Source of the DNA: Prorocentrum cordatum | Lineage: Eukaryota > Sar > Dinophyceae > Prorocentrales > Prorocentraceae | Direction: 5' to 3' | Assembly (NCBI GenBank): GCA_963575745.1 | Contig: CAUYUJ010016357.1 | Span: forward strand, 187,917-251,916 | DNA length: 64,000 nucleotides | Shown: in pieces, positions 40,673 through 49,849 of the stretch | Numbering within the stretch: the first letter of the stretch is position 1 | Layout: every line of letters starts with the position of its first letter | Position numbers and translations under genes: made by a program | Notes under the pieces: model-generated | Database searches by the model: none | What the model saw: only the letters and a program-made list of their open reading frames with translations | Told to the model about the DNA's origin: nothing

Positions 40673-40885
40673 TTGGGCGCCCGAAGTGGGTACGGAAAAA
40701 TGGGCACAATGTCCAACCACAAACGCTGCTCCAAACAATCAGCGACCGCTGTTGGGCAGGCGATCTTCTGTCTCGAGCGGGCAACGCCCGCGGTGGCGCG
40801 AAAAGCGAACCCTGTTTAACATGAAAAAACTGCTGTCACTCTTCGTGCCGACTCTCTCCGTACCCACTTCGATCGCACCGATCGT

Positions 40886-41043
40886 TCGGTCGGGCATGCC
40901 CCCCCTAGAGGCGGACTTTGGACGAAACGTAAAAATAGCAAACACATGATCAAGTATGGTCGAAACTAATAGAAAAATCGTCCCCTGACTTTTTCTGTGC
41001 GTGTGACTGAATATTCCTCCTGTAGAGGGGCGTGCCCGAGTTA
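40886..41043. mobile_element. Family A element, complete
   Basis: TCGGTCGGGCATGCCCCCCC TAGAGGCGGA at the left; GAATATTCCTCCTGTAGAGG GGCGTGCCCGAGTTA at the right. 158 bp. ACCGATCG flanks both sides (40877-40884, 41045-41052). Confidence 0.8.
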
Positions 41044-41342
41044 AACCGATCGAGCATCCGAACGGGCGGGACTACGACTGGCGGATGGGGCGGGCCGGGC
41101 CCCAACGGGCGGGTCGGGCGAGACATGGCGTCGGCACGCCCGAGAAAGGTCCCCCCCGAGGCGCGACACCCGCGACCGGGTTCCGGCCACGCAGCGCGCC
41201 GCGTGCCTCCGCGAACATCGCGCCCGAAGCGCCACCAAATCCGGCAGCCCGTGCAAGGTCCACCCCCTGCGCGCGTGGGCGGCGACGCCGTTGCCGCGGC
41301 CGTGGCCGCGGGCGGCGTCGGCTGCACGTACACCGAAGAAAA

Positions 41343-41495
41343 AACGCTATAAACATAAACTGTTGGCGCTCCGCGCGGACTTGTTGGATCCGCGTTGGCC
41401 GCCCCTGGTGGCGCTCCACGCGCCAGGAAGACGGGTCCGGCGCGGATCCAAGAAATCCACGCGGAGCGCCAACCGTTTTTTATGTTTATAGCGTT
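41343..41495. mobile_element. Foldback element family B, copy 4 (best preserved arms)
   Basis: AACGCTATAAACATAAAC, then GTTGGCGCTCCGCGCGGACT, mirrored by GATCCAAGAAATCCACGCGG AGCGCCAAC and TATGTTTATAGCGTT. The arms make up most of the 153 bp. The transcript would fold into a long near-perfect hairpin. Confidence 0.85.
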
Positions 41496-41695
41496 GTTCC
41501 TTCTTCTAGTAGTACAGCCAATCCGTATCATGAGGACGCGCGGTAGGGATGCAGGGACCTTGGAAGTCCCTGTTAACGCTGTTCGAGCGAGGTTGTTTTC
41601 TGGACAGTGGTGCGGAAGCCGGCACGCGCTGCGGTCCCACCGAGGGTGCTGCCCTGGCCTCAGTTCGCATGCTCGTCACACGGCTCAGGTGTGAT

Positions 41696-41830
41696 CCCCC
41701 GGCGAGGCTGCCTCAGCCTCTGCCGAGCCCCCGGCCCTGGCGCGCTGCTCCTGCGCGGCTATGCGGGCCCGCAGCGCAGCAGTAATGGCCAAGGATGGGC
41801 CCAAGGGGCAAGGATGCAAGGATATCCTTG
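41696..41830 (-). CDS. Possible terminal exon, low confidence
   Basis: The minus-strand frame GPSLAITAALRARIAAQEQR followed by ARAGGSAEAEAASPGDHT ends in TGA near 41696. Ala/Glu/Arg composition and a possible GCGCAG|G acceptor suggest an exon, but the segment is short, sits in GC-rich DNA and is unrecognised. Confidence 0.25.
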
Positions 41831-42121
41831 GGAAGGTTGCCCGTTGCCCCTTCTTAGTGTGCGGGCGGACTGCAAGAGCAACCTCTGGTGCGCAGGCTCT
41901 GGGGGCCGCGGGGAGCCCGCACTGGAGCGCGCACGCAGCTGCCATCGCGCCGCATGCGGCTGGAGCTGGTGGCCTGGACACCCGACGGCGTGATGTCTTC
42001 GCGGCGTCGGCGCCCCCGGAATTCTCGACCCCCTCCCCTCGCATCCTGGGTCGTCTTTGCACGGCCCCGAGGCCCGGCAAGGGCCCCTGGTGGCCTAAAA
42101 GAGCGAGCCCCCCCCGTCGCG

Positions 42122-42695
42122 ATGTTTCCAAACAATCCTGTGGTTTGGGGTCCTCGTTTTGATCAGACAGCGCCCCGCGTCTCCTCCTTCCTCCTCTCCT
42201 GTCCTCTTGTCTCCTCCTCCCCCTCCTCCCTAGCGCCCAGTACAGCGCTTCGTGGCCCCATAGGGAGCTCCACCAAAGGCCCCTGTGGCAAGGTTCGCAT
42301 GGCGGCCCCGCTCCATTTCTGCACACCCCTCACACGCATCGTGGCTCCATAGGGAGCTCCACCGAAGGCCCCAGTGGCAGGGTTCGCATGGCGGCCCCCA
42401 CCATTTTTGGCACACCCCTCACATGTTTCGTGGTTCCATAGGGAACTCCAGCGAAGGCGCATTGGCAGGTTCGCAAGACGCTCTCGTCCTATCTCGGCAC
42501 ACCCCTCACGCGCTGCGTGGCTCCGTAGGGAGCTCCACCGAAGGCGCAGTGGCAGGGTTCGCAAGGCGCTCTCGCCCTATTTCGGCACACCCTTCACACG
42601 TTTCGTGGTCCCCTAAGGGGGCTCTACCGAAAGCTGTATTCATAATGCGGTACCCCCAGTTGCAGATGGTTGGGACCTTCGCCAGGATAATTTCA
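42122..42695. repeat. Modular element G4: head, CTC tract, satellite, tail
   Basis: Head CCAAACAATCCTGTGGTTTG GGGTCCTCGTTTTGATCAGA; a CTCCTCC tract (42180-42230); five units with CACCCCTCACACGCATCGTG and GGGAGCTCCACCGAAGG at about 89 bp; then tail CAGATGGTTGGGACCTTCGC CAGGAT. On minus the tail reads LAKVPTICNWGYRIMN. Confidence 0.85.
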
Positions 42696-42794
42696 TGCCT
42701 CGAGGGGGGGTCTGCTGACCCCACTGTGCCCACGCCGAAGGCCACTCCGGCGAAAGGTCACTCTTACGCACCTCGGCGACGCCGAGGGAGGGAG

Positions 42795-42855
42795 GTGAGA
42801 AGGAGAAGGCCTTTTCAGAAGGCGGCGGGACTTCTCAGAAACCCTCGCGCTTTCT
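42795..42855. mobile_element. Family E palindromic element
   Basis: GAGAAGGAGAAGGCCTTTTC AGAAGGCGGCGGGACTTCTC AGAAACCCTCGCGCTTTCTG. It abuts family D copy 2. Confidence 0.6.
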
Positions 42856-42856
42856 G

Positions 42857-43042
42857 ATCGGGCCGGGCGAAAGGGGGGGATAGCAAAGGGGGGGTTGAGA
42901 ATCAGCTCGCGTAGCTGATTTTCCCGGCGCCTCCCGGCACCCATGTTATCGAGGAGTGGGCCTGGCGGCGGGGCCGAAACCAGCTGCATGCAGCAGATTT
43001 CGTACCCCCCCTTTCCCTATCCCCCGCTTTCGTCCAGCCCGA
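42857..43042. mobile_element. Foldback element family D, copy 2
   Basis: GGGCCGGGCGAAAGGGGGGA to CCCCCGCTTTCGTCCAGCCC, with the internal AATCAGCTCGCGTAGCTGATT hairpin and CAGCTGCATGCAGC. It is flanked on both sides by family E sequence, so it probably inserted into a family E copy. Confidence 0.8.
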
Positions 43043-43180
43043 GAGAAGGCCTTCTCAGAAGGCGGCGGGACTTCTCAGAAGCCCTCGCGCCTTCCGAGCA
43101 GCCTTCTGTCCGTGTCTTCGGAGAAGGCTCAGCAGCACACTTCTCAGAAGGCCGCGGGCCTTCCGAGCCTCCTGAGAAGG
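43043..43180. mobile_element. Family E palindromic element
   Basis: GAGAAGGCCTTCTCAGAAGG, CGGGACTTCTCAGAAGCCCT, CCGAGCAGCCTTCTG, then TTCTCAGAAGGCCGCGGGCC and CTGAGAAGGCC. Confidence 0.6.
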
Positions 43181-43213
43181 CCTGGCCCGCCCCTCTCCTC
43201 CAGAAGAAACACA

Positions 43214-43388
43214 CCATAAAAAAACATAAACTTTTGACGCTCCGCGCGGATTTCTTGGATCCGCGCTGAGCCCCCACCCCGGGGGCGCCTCCGGCGCCGC
43301 CCCCGGCGCGCTCCGCGCAACCAGGGAGGGGGCCCCAATACAGATCCAAGAAATCCGCCTGGAGCGCCAAAACACATGTATGTTTGTC
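43214..43388. mobile_element. Foldback element family B, copy 5
   Basis: CATAAACTTTTGACGCTCCG CGCGGATTTCTTGGATCC, mirrored by GATCCAAGAAATCCGCCTGG AGCGCCAAAA and ATGTATGTTTG. The inner palindrome differs from the other copies (GGCGCCTCCGGCGCC). Confidence 0.8.
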
Positions 43389-43464
43389 GTGTTCTCTCTC
43401 CTTCCATTCTCACTCCCCCCCCCCGAGCTCCCCGCCGAGTGCGGCCGAAGATGGCCCCCCTGGC

Positions 43465-43660
43465 TCGGGCCGGGCGAAAGGGGGGACAGCAAAGAGGGGG
43501 TTTGAGAATCAGCTCGCGTAGCTGATTTCCCCGGCGCCTCCCGGCGCCGGAGGCGGCTATGCATCGAGGAATGGGCCCATCTGTGGGGCCGAAACCAGCT
43601 GCATGCAGCAGAATTCGTAACCCCCCCTTTCCCAATCCCCCCCTTTCGTCCGGCTCCCGA
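43465..43660. mobile_element. Foldback element family D, copy 3
   Basis: CGGGCCGGGCGAAAGGGGGG to CCCCCCCTTTCGTCCGGCTC, with AATCAGCTCGCGTAGCTGATT and GGCGCCTCCCGGCGCC inside. Confidence 0.8.
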
Positions 43661-43817
43661 GCTCGGGCGCGGGGCGCGGGCGCGCGCCGCCCAGGGGCCT
43701 TTGCCGCCTCCTTCTGCCGGGCCTGGTCGGGCGGGGGCGCGGGGCGCGCTCCGACGCCGCCGCGCCCATCCAACAGGGAAGGTGTCTGCCCCTTATCCCA
43801 GGCTGCGTGGCGTTTCC

Positions 43818-43900
43818 GAATGAGGAAGAGGAGGAGCAGGGGGAGGAGGAGAAGGAGGAGGAAGAGGAGGAGGCGGAGGAGGAGGAGGAGAAGAGAAGAA
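43818..43900. repeat. GAGGAG microsatellite up to the gap
   Basis: GAGGAAGAGGAGGAGCAGGG and GAGGAGGAGGAGAAGAGAAG run into the N block. Confidence 0.9.
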
Positions 43901-44000
43901 NNNNNNNNNNNNNNNNNNNNNNNNNNNNNNNNNNNNNNNNNNNNNNNNNNNNNNNNNNNNNNNNNNNNNNNNNNNNNNNNNNNNNNNNNNNNNNNNNNNN
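43901..44000. other. Assembly gap (100 N)
   Basis: Exactly 100 N, a placeholder length. A purine microsatellite lies on one side and a CTCAGC minisatellite on the other, so the true size and content are unknown and adjacency across it is not proven by the sequence. Confidence 1.
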
Positions 44001-44010
44001 GCTGCCTCAC

Positions 44011-44620
44011 CTCAGCCGGCACAGCCTCAGCCTCAGCCTCAGCCTGCCTCAGCATCAGCCTGCCTCAGCCTCAGCCTCAGCCTGCCTCAGCCTCAGCCTC
44101 AGCCTGCTTCAGCCTCAGCCTCAGTCTGCCTTCAGCCTCGGCCTCAACCTCAGCCTGCCTCAGCATCAGCCTGCCTCAGCCTCAGCATCAGCCTGCCTCA
44201 ACATTCAAAATGTGGCCCGGGAGTGGAGTTCTGGGAACTCGAAGAACACGAAGTGGCCTACAGTTGGCTCCGGGCATTCAAAATCATGCCCAGGAATGGA
44301 GCTCTGGGAACTCGAAGACCACGAAGTGGCCTACAGTTCGCTCCGGGCATTCAAAAACATGCCCAGGAATGGAATTCTGGGAACTCGAAGACCCAGGAAT
44401 GGAGTTCTGGGAACTCGAAGAAAACAAAGTGGCCTACAGTTCGCTCCGGGCATTCAAAATCATGCCCAGGAATGGAGTTCTGGGAACTCGAAGACCACGA
44501 AAAGCGTTCATGTTGGCTAAAAAAAGGAGTCCCCGTATCCCGTCCGGCATCTGCCCAGACCCCCCAGGGGAGTCATGATGCTCTCTTTTGAGACCACTAG
44601 AAACCTATCAGTCTTAGCTG
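44011..44620. repeat. Composite K, copy 2 (reverse): CTCAGC minisatellite plus 73-bp satellite
   Basis: CAGCCTCAGCCTCAGCCTGC to 44200, then units with CATTCAAAATGTGGCCCGGG, GTGGCCTACAGTTGGCTCCG and CCAGGAATGGAGTTCTGGGA to 44510, then AGTCATGATGCTCTCTTTTG and CTAGAAACCTATCAGTC. It is the mirror image, in order and strand, of 11400-13180. Confidence 0.9.
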
Positions 44621-44624
44621 TTAG

Positions 44625-44700
44625 GTAAATATGTATGTTACACGTCGGCTTCGAATATTGCGTCGAATACTCATTTCACGTCGTCGTCAAATCCCACCAG
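44625..44700. repeat. ACGTCGGCTTCGAA repeat, short block
   Basis: TTACACGTCGGCTTCGAATA, TTGCGTCGAATACTCATTTC and ACGTCGTCGTCAAAT. The same word family is expanded at 45960-46135. Confidence 0.6.
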
Positions 44701-45110
44701 CCCTTTGGGCGTGACTGGTTTAGAGAGCCCGCTCTGTTCTCAACCCCCCTTCTTCCCCTTCGGGGAGGGGTTGACCCCTCCCCCTACCCCCTCCCCCTGG
44801 GCCTGGAGAGGTCCTTTCGCGGGTGGTCAGGGGGGTCCTTTTCGACTCCTGGGAGGGCTAAAAAACGACACCCCTCACGAGGATTCTAGCCCCGACGGGG
44901 GGGACCAGAAAAAATGCTCTCCTCTTCTTTGAAGCCAAAATCATTGATTTTACTACGGTTTTGGCCCCATTTTGGCCTTCTGAGGGGGCAGCGCTCATTA
45001 AAGCTCCCCTCTTCCTTCAAGGCAAAATCATTGATTTTACGAAGGTTTTGGCCTCATGTTGCCCTTCTGAGGGGGCAGCGCTCATTAAAGCTCCCCTCTT
45101 CATTCATCGA
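44701..45110. other. Unassigned, with a duplicated 100-bp segment
   Basis: AAATCATTGATTTTACKAMG GTTTTGGCC and GAGGGGGCAGCGCTCATTAA AGCTCCCCTCTTC occur twice (about 44938-45010 and 45022-45100), a direct duplication of roughly 84 bp. CACCCCTCACGAGGATTCTA at 44870 carries the core shared by several satellites. Confidence 0.6.
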
Positions 45111-45114
45111 CTTC

Positions 45115-45430
45115 CTCCAAGATGGCCCCAAGAAGCGCCCAGGAGGCACCAAGAGGCCCCAAGATGGCCCCAAGAGGCCCCCAGGAGGCCCCCAAGAGGC
45201 CTCCAAGAGGCCCCCAAGATCCCCCAAGAGGCCCCTAAGAGGCCCCAAGAGGCTCCCCCGAGGCACCCAAGAGGCTCCTGGAAGCCCCTGGGGCCGCCAA
45301 GAGGCCCCCAAGACGCCCCAAACGGCCTCCAAGAGGCTCCCAAGAGGCCCGAAGAGGCTCCCCCAAGGCACCCAAGACGCTCCTAGAAGCCCCTGGGGCC
45401 GCCAAGAGGCCCCCAAGACGCCCCAAAAGG
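45115..45430. repeat. AGAGGCCCC array
   Basis: AAGAGGCCCCCAAGATCCCC and similar. An 84-bp block (CGAGGCACCCAAGAGGCTCC TGGAAGCCCC) is duplicated near 45258 and 45365. Confidence 0.8.
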
Positions 45431-45855
45431 GGACGAGGTGCCCGAACGCCTCACACCACGAGGAGCCCGAACGACTCACACCAGGACGAGGGGCCCGAAC
45501 GACTCACACCACGAAGAGCCCGAACGACTCACACCAGGAGGAGGGGCCCGAACGACTCACACCAGGACGAGGCGCCCGAACGACTCACACCACGAGGAGC
45601 CCGAACGACTCACACCAGGACGAGGGCCCCGAACGACTCACACCACGAGGAGCCCGAACGACTCACACCAGGAGGAGGAGCCCGAACGACTCACACCAGG
45701 ACGAAGGGCCCGAACAACTCACACCACGAGAAGCCCGAACGACTCACGCCAGGACGAAGAGCCCGAACGACTCAAACCACGACGAAGAGCCCGAACGACT
45801 CACACCAGGAAGAAGGGCCCGAACGACTCACACCAGGACGAGAGGCCCGGAGATA
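45431..45855. repeat. CCCGAACGACTCACACCA 27-bp tandem repeat
   Basis: About 15 copies alternating CCAGGACGAGG and CCACGAGGAG linkers between CCCGAACGACTCACAC. It gives a spurious ARTTHT-rich frame. Confidence 0.9.
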
Positions 45856-45959
45856 TGCGGGGGCAGGCGGAAACACGCCTGAAGAACACGACTGTCGGCA
45901 TGCTTCGCAAGAGTTGCTGTTTTGAGATGGGCTGGTGGGGATACGCGAAGCGTGAAGAA

Positions 45960-46135
45960 TTCTAGTTAAATAATCCTTCGACGTCGACTTCAAATTGTAC
46001 GTCAAGTATAAATTCTACGTCGGCTTCACACTTTTACGTCAAATACTCGTTCCACGTGGGCTTCAGACATTCTGTCTAATGCTCACTTGACGTCGTATTC
46101 AAATGTTACGTCAACCGCACAATCCACGTCGAATT
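45960..46135. repeat. ACGTCGRCTTCAAA repeat
   Basis: CGACGTCGACTTCAAATTGT, ACGTCGGCTTCACACTTTTA, ACGTGGGCTTCAGACATTCT, ACGTCGTATTCAAATGTTAC: about six copies of roughly 40 bp. Confidence 0.7.
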
Positions 46136-46571
46136 AAGTCCGGGCGCGCGCCCGAGGACGGCAGATAGGGAACGAATCAAGAAATTGTTTCCCAGCCCGC
46201 GGCTGGTTTTTTATAATCATCCTCCGGGGCGCCGCCGACGCAACACGACCCCCGGTGATTTATTAATCGTCATCCTACATTACGGTTAGAATCAGATGCA
46301 CGGATGCAGGTGTGACCCGTGGACGGCCATGCCGAGCATGAAGATCCATTCCCACGGCGATCTGTTCTGTTCGAAAGGGAGGATCATTCCAGGTCCGCCT
46401 ATCGCAACCCCCCCCCAGCCTCTCCTGGGGCGCATTCCGGGCAGGACGCCGAGGCAGAGCCAAAACGACCACAACGACGTCCAAGAGCCTGGATCCTCGA
46501 CCCCCCCCCCATCCCCCCCCCACGCAACTTCTTCGTGACGGGGGCACGGCCCTGCACGCCAGCCCGGGCCA

Positions 46572-46739
46572 ATGCAGCCCTGGCTCTGCAGGATCCTGTG
46601 GGATCCGGCGCTCTGGCTGACCCCGTCCGCACCGGGCCGCCCGGTGGCGGGCCCGTCCTGGGGGGAGCGCACCCTGGCCCAAGATCTCGACGGGCATCAT
46701 GCCGTGGCGGCGAGCGCGCTGCCAGAGGTCGGCACGTGA
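46572..46739 (+). CDS. Possible small ORF, unknown
   Basis: A 55-residue plus-strand frame from ATG at 46572 (MQPWLCRILWDPALWLTPSA, PGRPVAGPSWGERTLAQDLD, GHHAVAASALPEVGT) ends in TGA at 46737-46739. The second half is protein-like with GC-ending codons. It could be a terminal exon (CAATGCAG may be an acceptor instead of a start). No family is recognised. Confidence 0.3.
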   Translation: MQPWLCRILWDPALWLTPSAPGRPVAGPSWGERTLAQDLDGHHAVAASALPEVGT

Positions 46740-46879
46740 GCGACGAAGGGGACGGGCCCTGTTGCACGAGGACGTGGCGACTCTACGCGGTGGCTTGCGC
46801 CCGCTGCCGGCGCGGCACGCCGCGTGGGGAACGCATGCACCACAGAAGGAGCCTGGCATGTTCGAAGGCACTCGACGCC

Positions 46880-47620
46880 TGCCCGCTCTCCCTCCCTCTC
46901 TCTCTGTCTCTTTCTCCCTCTCTTCTGCTTGCTTTCTACTCGTTCTCGACTCCCACTCAACTACAGGATGTTTGAGCTTTGCGCTCTACTTGTCATTACA
47001 TTGTATGTTCAAGATGTGTATATGCTATATGTGTATATAGATAGTTCTCTGTATACTCAATTCCGCTATATACCCTCTAATATGTCCTCTCTCTCAACCC
47101 CCGATCTATAAACCTGTACACATATATAAAGACACTGTATATACATAGCTGTTTGACTGAGACTTGCTTACGCTCTACGCCGTCAGAAAATGCTCTGCCC
47201 TCTACTATCCCATCACTACTCTGTCCCCTCCGCATAACTGTGCTATCTACTCTTTAGCTTGTCTTCTCTACTCGCCCTGGTCGCAAACACCTCGAAGAAC
47301 TCGAAAACACGGGAACCTTACTGATCTGGGAACCCTGGATCGGGAACCAAGGAACCCGGCGGTGCACCGAAATTGGCCCCGAACGCAGCGCCGGGAACCT
47401 GGAACCCAGCCGCCCACCGAAAGCGGCCACGGAGATTTCGCCTACTCTGTACGCCTCCGCTGGGGCCCCTTCAGTGCAGGCGGTGATCGGGGAGCTCTAT
47501 TCCCACTCTCTGGTCTATACTCCCTCACTCTCTCCCTCTCTCTTTCTCTTCTCGCCAACTCTCTCTCTCTCTCTCTCTCGTGTTCTCTCTCCCTCTCTCT
47601 CGACCGGCGGGCGGGAGGGT
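46880..47620. repeat. CT-rich tracts, AT-rich spacer, GGAACC words
   Basis: CTCTCTCTGTCTCTTTCTCC at 46895-46930, an AT-richer unique stretch with TATATAGATAG (46980-47150), irregular CGGGAACC words (47310-47410), and CTCTCTCTCTCTCTCTCTCG at 47550-47605. Confidence 0.7.
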
Positions 47621-47729
47621 GGGCGGGCATTGGCCTGGGCCACGCTGGCGGCCTTCTCGCTCTCCCGCTGGCGGCGGACGTCCACCTCACCGCTCCGAGG
47701 GGGCGGCGGCGGCGATCGTCTTCCACTCC

Positions 47730-47884
47730 TGAGTCGGGCATGCGCCCCTACAGGCGGATTTTGGACGGAGAATGAAACATATTCAAAAAATGCTTTAAAA
47801 CATTTAAACAAATAATCGGACAATCGTCCCCTATTATTTCCTATTTTTGAATATTCCTCCTGTAGAGGGACACGCCCGACATAA
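47730..47884. mobile_element. Family A element, complete, exact 9-bp target duplication
   Basis: TGAGTCGGGCATGCGCCCCT ACAGGCGGATTTT at the left; GAATATTCCTCCTGTAGAGG GACACGCCCGACATAA at the right. 155 bp. TTCCACTCC stands immediately outside both ends (47721-47729 and 47885-47893). The clearest insertion in the window. Confidence 0.85.
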
Positions 47885-48184
47885 TTCCACTCCCCTCTCA
47901 CCTCTCACTTTCCCTCTCCTTCGCCTCTTGGCACCGCCGTTCCTCCCATGCGGGGCACCGGCGGACCTGGGCCCCCGCGGTCGGCAAGGTCCGCAACCTC
48001 ATCGCGGCGTCTGGCGCTCACCGCTGGTGCCCCGAGGGAAGGGGGGGGGGATGAGAGGGGTCACCACTACCAGTGCTCCATTGTTATCCTCCGCGCAGCC
48101 TTGCAAGTGCGGACTGTCCATCCAAAAACATACAGTTGGAACTCGCCCACACGAAACCTTCCACAAAAGACTCAACCTTGAGAC

Positions 48185-48325
48185 CCCAGGACGTGCATTG
48201 ATTTTTGGTGTGGGAACGTCACGCTTTCCGTAACAAAACCATCGAAACCTAAGAAACCCAAGGCACCCTGGAGGCAAGAAAGGTGTTTCTTGGCATGGGT
48301 TTGCATTGTACGCGAACCCCATGTG
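48185..48325. repeat. Dispersed repeat, copy 2 (pair with 33022)
   Basis: GATTTTTGGTGTGGGAACGT CACGC, CCATCGAAACC, GGTGTTTCTTGGCATGGG in the same order as 33022-33178. Confidence 0.65.
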
Positions 48326-48429
48326 CGGATTGCACTTTCCCCGAGCGAGTATGACGGAATGCACTCTTAGAGAACTCTACCGCTGTCGAGGATTTCCGGT
48401 GGGCCTTACCGAATATGGCAACGGGGGCG

Positions 48430-48690
48430 AGATCGCGCCAAAACGGCCCACGAGGCCCCCGAGACGGTCCTAAGCTCGCGCCAAGACCGCTCACGAGGCC
48501 CCCCAAGGGAGCCCCAAGACAGCGGCCCAAGAGGCATCTAAAACAGCCCCAACAGACCCCCAATATAGCCCAAGACGGCCCAAGAAGTATCATCGATAGC
48601 CGTAAGACGGCCTAAGAGAGCGTCTAGAAAGCCTAAGAGGCATCCAAGACGGTTTCAACACGAACCCCAAGAGGGCCTCAAACTAGTCCC
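48430..48690. repeat. AGAGGCCCC / AAGACGGCC array
   Basis: CACGAGGCCCCCGAGACGGT, AGCCCAAGACGGCCCAAGA and similar. Confidence 0.7.
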
Positions 48691-48779
48691 GAATGCCTCC
48701 ATCATTGCTCCCCTCGCGCGCCTCCGCCAACCTCGTCCGTCCCGGGTGACATCGTCCAGGGTCGCCAGAACGGGCCTCG

Positions 48780-49105
48780 AGGATCCCCGCTCGCAAATCC
48801 GCGCTCCCCTTTACGCTGGATCCGCACTCCCAGCACCGCGACCCCTCGCAGATTACACCGAATCCGCGCTCCCAGGGCCACGATCCCTCGGAAATGAGAC
48901 AGGACCCGCGCTCGCAGGGCCACGACCTTTGGTAAATGGTGCTGGATCTACCCACCTGGCGCCACGAACCCTTGTAACTCCCCCGACCCGCGCTCCCATG
49001 GCGACGAGCCCTTGTACATCATGCTGGCTCCGCGCTCGCAGGGCAACGGTCCTTGTAAGGAAGTTACACTGCGTCCACGCTCCCAGGGCCTCTTGAGACA
49101 TCCCT
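48780..49105. repeat. CCGCGCTCCCAGGGCCACGA tandem repeat
   Basis: Seven irregular copies, 50-65 bp apart, of ATCCGCGCTCCCAGGGCCAC, each followed by GAYCCYTYGKAAAT-like words. Confidence 0.75.
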
Positions 49106-49164
49106 GCCACTCGTCGAGGATTCATGCGGGGGGCCTTGCCATCCTCGAGCGGGCACCCACGGGA

Positions 49165-49245
49165 TACACACACACATATATATATATATATATATGTATA
49201 CACACACCCACTAGAACCACGCGCGCTACGCGCGCGCTTAGGTTC
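49165..49245. repeat. CA/TA microsatellite and GAACC...GGTTC hairpin, copy 1
   Basis: CACACACATATATATATATA leads to AGAACCACGCGCGCTACGCG CGCGCTTAGGTTCT (49212-49245), an inverted repeat with GCGCG arms. Related hairpins are at 49655-49702 and 50720-50758. Confidence 0.7.
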
Positions 49246-49359
49246 TTGTCAGCGTCGACCCTTGGCAAGTTCACATGTTGTTCACAGCTGTTCGCAACGC
49301 CTTGACATATCCACAACTGTAGTGCTGTCTCCTACATTGTGCGAGCTGTTCAATGCGCT

Positions 49360-49562
49360 CTCGCCGCCCTCGTTGTCACTGCAGTGGCCGCTGTCGCCGC
49401 CGTCGCCGTAGCCGTCGTCGTCGTCATTGTCGACGTTATCAACAACGAAAATCTTTGGAGGCTTCCCCAGAATTTACGTGCTTGCATTGTTCTCTTCTTC
49501 ACTCCTCCTCCTCTTTCTCCTCCTCCTCCTCTTTCTCCTCCTCCTCCTCCTCCTCATCCTCC
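49360..49562. repeat. GCCGTC and CTC microsatellites
   Basis: CGCTGTCGCCGCCGTCGCCG and CGTCGTCGTCATTGTCG (49388-49435); TCCTCCTCCTCTTTCTCCTC (49505-49560). Confidence 0.85.
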
Positions 49563-49654
49563 TCCAGGAACGCACTGGGCTACGACTCAAGCGGAGTTGC
49601 AGGAGGAATGCATTGAACAGCATACATACATTCGAAAGTTTCTCGCTTCGTGTC

Positions 49655-49702
49655 GCTCCAATGCTCGTAGCGCGCGTTTCGCTCGCGCTCAGGTTCTAGC
49701 AC
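49655..49702. repeat. GCGCG hairpin repeat, copy 2
   Basis: GCTCGTAGCGCGCGTTTCGC TCGCGCTCAGGTTCTAGC: the right half matches copies 1 and 3; the left GAACC arm is degraded. Confidence 0.5.
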
Positions 49703-49849
49703 GCCCCAGCCCGTGGCCAGCTCACAGCTGCACTGACCACAATTGCCTTGAACATTAGCCGTAGAAAATGCAAAGCCGCGGATCCAACAATCGACGACAC
49801 GGGTACACCCGACAAATTTAAACGAATCTATGCAAACACGGGTGTCCTT

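Noticed and set aside
40788-40803. GCGGGCAACGCCCGC as an outlying mini-hairpin
   Set aside because: Six-bp stem with a three-base loop on the other strand; it does not match the family pattern.
39845-40949. Frames of 230-316 codons rich in Pro, Ser, Leu or in Glu, Arg, Gly
   Set aside because: They overlap in several frames over a CTC microsatellite and foldback elements; composition follows the repeat.
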